Assembly: GCF_001938985.1 (NCBI RefSeq)
Contig: NZ_MKIN01000023.1
Location: forward strand, 186,001-250,000
Direction of reading: 5' to 3'
Origin: Gillisella taibaishanensis
GTDB taxonomy: Bacteria > Pseudomonadota > Alphaproteobacteria > Rhizobiales > Rhizobiaceae
DNA: 64,000 bases
Shown here piece after piece: positions 62,924 to 64,000 of this stretch; position 1 is the stretch's first letter, and each line of letters starts with the position of its first letter. A program made the translations under genes and the position numbers. The notes under the pieces were generated by a model, which was not told the origin of the DNA, did no database searches, and saw only the letters and a program-made list of their open reading frames with translations.

Positions 62924-63779
62924 TCAGCGCCCGTCCCTCCAGGCCATAAAGACCAGTCGCTCGAACAGATGCACATCCTGCTCGTTCTTCAGCAGCGCTC
63001 CATGCAGCTTGGGCAGCGCTTGGGTCGCATCCGCCCTCAGATCGGCCGGATCGACCTCGTCGGCGACCAGAAGCCTGATCCAGTCCAGCGCTTCCGAAGT
63101 GGACGGACGCTTTTTCAAGCCAGGCGTCTCGCGAATTTCGTAAAATCGGGTCAGCGCCGCCGTCAGCAGCCGAGGCTTGATGCCTGGATAATGAACCTCG
63201 ACGATCCGCGCCAAGGTCTCGGCATCGGGAAAACGGATATAATGAAAGAAGCAGCGCCTCAGGAAGGCGTCCGGCAGTTCCTTCTCGTTGTTTGAGGTGA
63301 TGATGACGATAGGCCGTACCTGCGCCTTCACCGTCTCGCCGGTTTCATAGACATGAAACTCCATCCGGTCGAGTTCCTGCAGCAGGTCGTTTGGAAATTC
63401 GATATCTGCCTTGTCGATCTCGTCGATCAGCAGCACCGTCTTTTGCCCTGCCGCAAAAGCCTCCCAAAGCTTGCCACGCCTGATGTAATTGCCGATATCG
63501 CTGACACGCGGATCGCCGAGTTGGCTATCGCGCAACCGCGACACGGCATCGTATTCGTAAAGCCCTTGCTGCGCCTTGGTGGTGGATTTGATGTTCCATT
63601 CGGATCATCGGCAGACCAAGAGCCGATGCCACCTGGCGGGCCAGTTCGGTCTTGCCGGTGCCCGGCTCGCCCTTGACCAGAAGCGGCCGCTCCAGCGCGA
63701 TGGCAGCGTTGACGGCGATCGTCAGATCCTTATCGGCAATGTAATCCGCGCTTCCCATGAACTGGCCGGAAAATGCCAT
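62924..63779 (-). pseudogene. MoxR-family AAA+ ATPase gene, frameshifted
   Basis: Two reading frames encode one MoxR ATPase. The first (from ATG 63779, AGGAG upstream) gives MAFSGQFMGSADYIADKD, Walker A GEPGTGKTE and ends in a wrong frame after GLPMI. The second frame holds EWNIKSTTKAQQGLYEYDAV, SRLRDSQL, Walker B VLLIDEIDKAD and the rest. The join is a single extra base near 63601-63603 (CGG in place of CG in the plus-strand CATTCGGATC). Without it the protein would be about 284 residues, normal for the family. It may be a real null mutation or a sequencing error. The VWA partner gene is intact. Confidence 0.85.
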
Positions 63780-63868
63780 GATTGCTCCTGCGTCCAGATG
63801 AATTTTCGGGAAGGTAGTGAGTGCAAGGCCTTGCGACAAGCCATGGCGGACCGACCGCCTGATTGCGT

Positions 63869-63959
63869 GGATCGGAGCCAATTTTAAGAATTATGCAATA
63901 GATTTAATGTGTTAAAACGCCCAGTGCGCCCATTGCAAAACGCGCACCACCGTACGGCT
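63869..63959. repeat. Degenerate RIME-like repeat, inverted
   Basis: Read in reverse complement relative to copies A and B: GAATTATGCAATAGATTTAA corresponds to the ATTATGCAGCAAATTTAA junction, followed by GCGCCCATTGCAAAACGCGC, a decayed first palindrome. It lies upstream of the MoxR gene and runs close to the right window edge. Confidence 0.5.
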
Positions 63960-64000
63960 TTGCAAATAAAGCTTGTGTTTTGCTTGAAATCTGCCAGTTT

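Overview
The window reads as a chromosomal segment of an alphaproteobacterium of the Rhizobiaceae (Agrobacterium / Allorhizobium / Rhizobium group). Grounds visible in the sequence: a metA gene with a SAM-II riboswitch, a CenR/OtpR-type response regulator followed by a cNMP-binding protein gene, IalB, DUF2794, DUF1223 and DUF2585 proteins, TTAA-N7-TTAA (CtrA-type) DNA, GTGA start/stop overlaps, and roughly 100-bp double-palindrome intergenic repeats resembling the Rhizobium intergenic mosaic elements. No plasmid replication genes, prophage, insertion sequence or CRISPR array was seen. Most of the window is housekeeping DNA.

Layout. 0.2-12.2 kb: an SDR dehydrogenase, a LysE exporter, a 42-residue membrane protein, rlmN, an IalB protein, a YkvA protein, pterin dehydratase, RNA cyclic phosphodiesterase, and a TesA-like esterase divergent from an ABC ATPase/FtsX permease pair, then a Bax-inhibitor-like protein, a GNAT and DUF2794. 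12.7-20 kb: DUF1223 and acnA on the minus strand, divergent from the cytochrome c maturation operon ccmABCDG. 20-26 kb: a minus-strand run DUF2585-yciB-ftsY-mtaB-dapF plus an MBL-fold hydrolase. 26.8-32.1 kb: the SRP/ribosome block ffh-chorismate mutase-rpsP-rimM-trmD-rplS, interrupted by a TSUP transporter on the opposite strand.

32.2-40.3 kb, between rplS and leuC, looks accessory: a putative copper/metal cluster (DUF2946, PepSY membrane protein, copC, copD), an amino-acid-type binding protein and permease with no ATPase, and a divergent pair made of a GT-A glycosyltransferase and a SPINDLY/OGT-like protein that appears to have lost key UDP-sugar residues. This pair is the least conventional content.

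40.6-57.3 kb: leuC, an aldo/keto reductase, an L,D-transpeptidase, the cenR-type regulator with its cNMP-binding partner, xth, lolA, ftsK (with an upstream CtrA-type site), glnK-amtB behind a sigma-54 promoter, tesB, a UbiH-like hydroxylase, Trm112, a LON-domain protein, a YbbN-type thioredoxin, a YbaK deacylase and tRNA-Gly(GCC). 57.6-64 kb: an MFS transporter, a mutarotase, a CoxE-type VWA protein, a GNAT, metA with its SAM-II riboswitch, and a MoxR AAA+ ATPase gene broken by a single-base frameshift.

All calls come from reading the sequence and recalling family motifs; no database search was run. Start sites were often moved inward to an ATG/GTG/TTG with a better Shine-Dalgarno sequence, and the reason is given for each.
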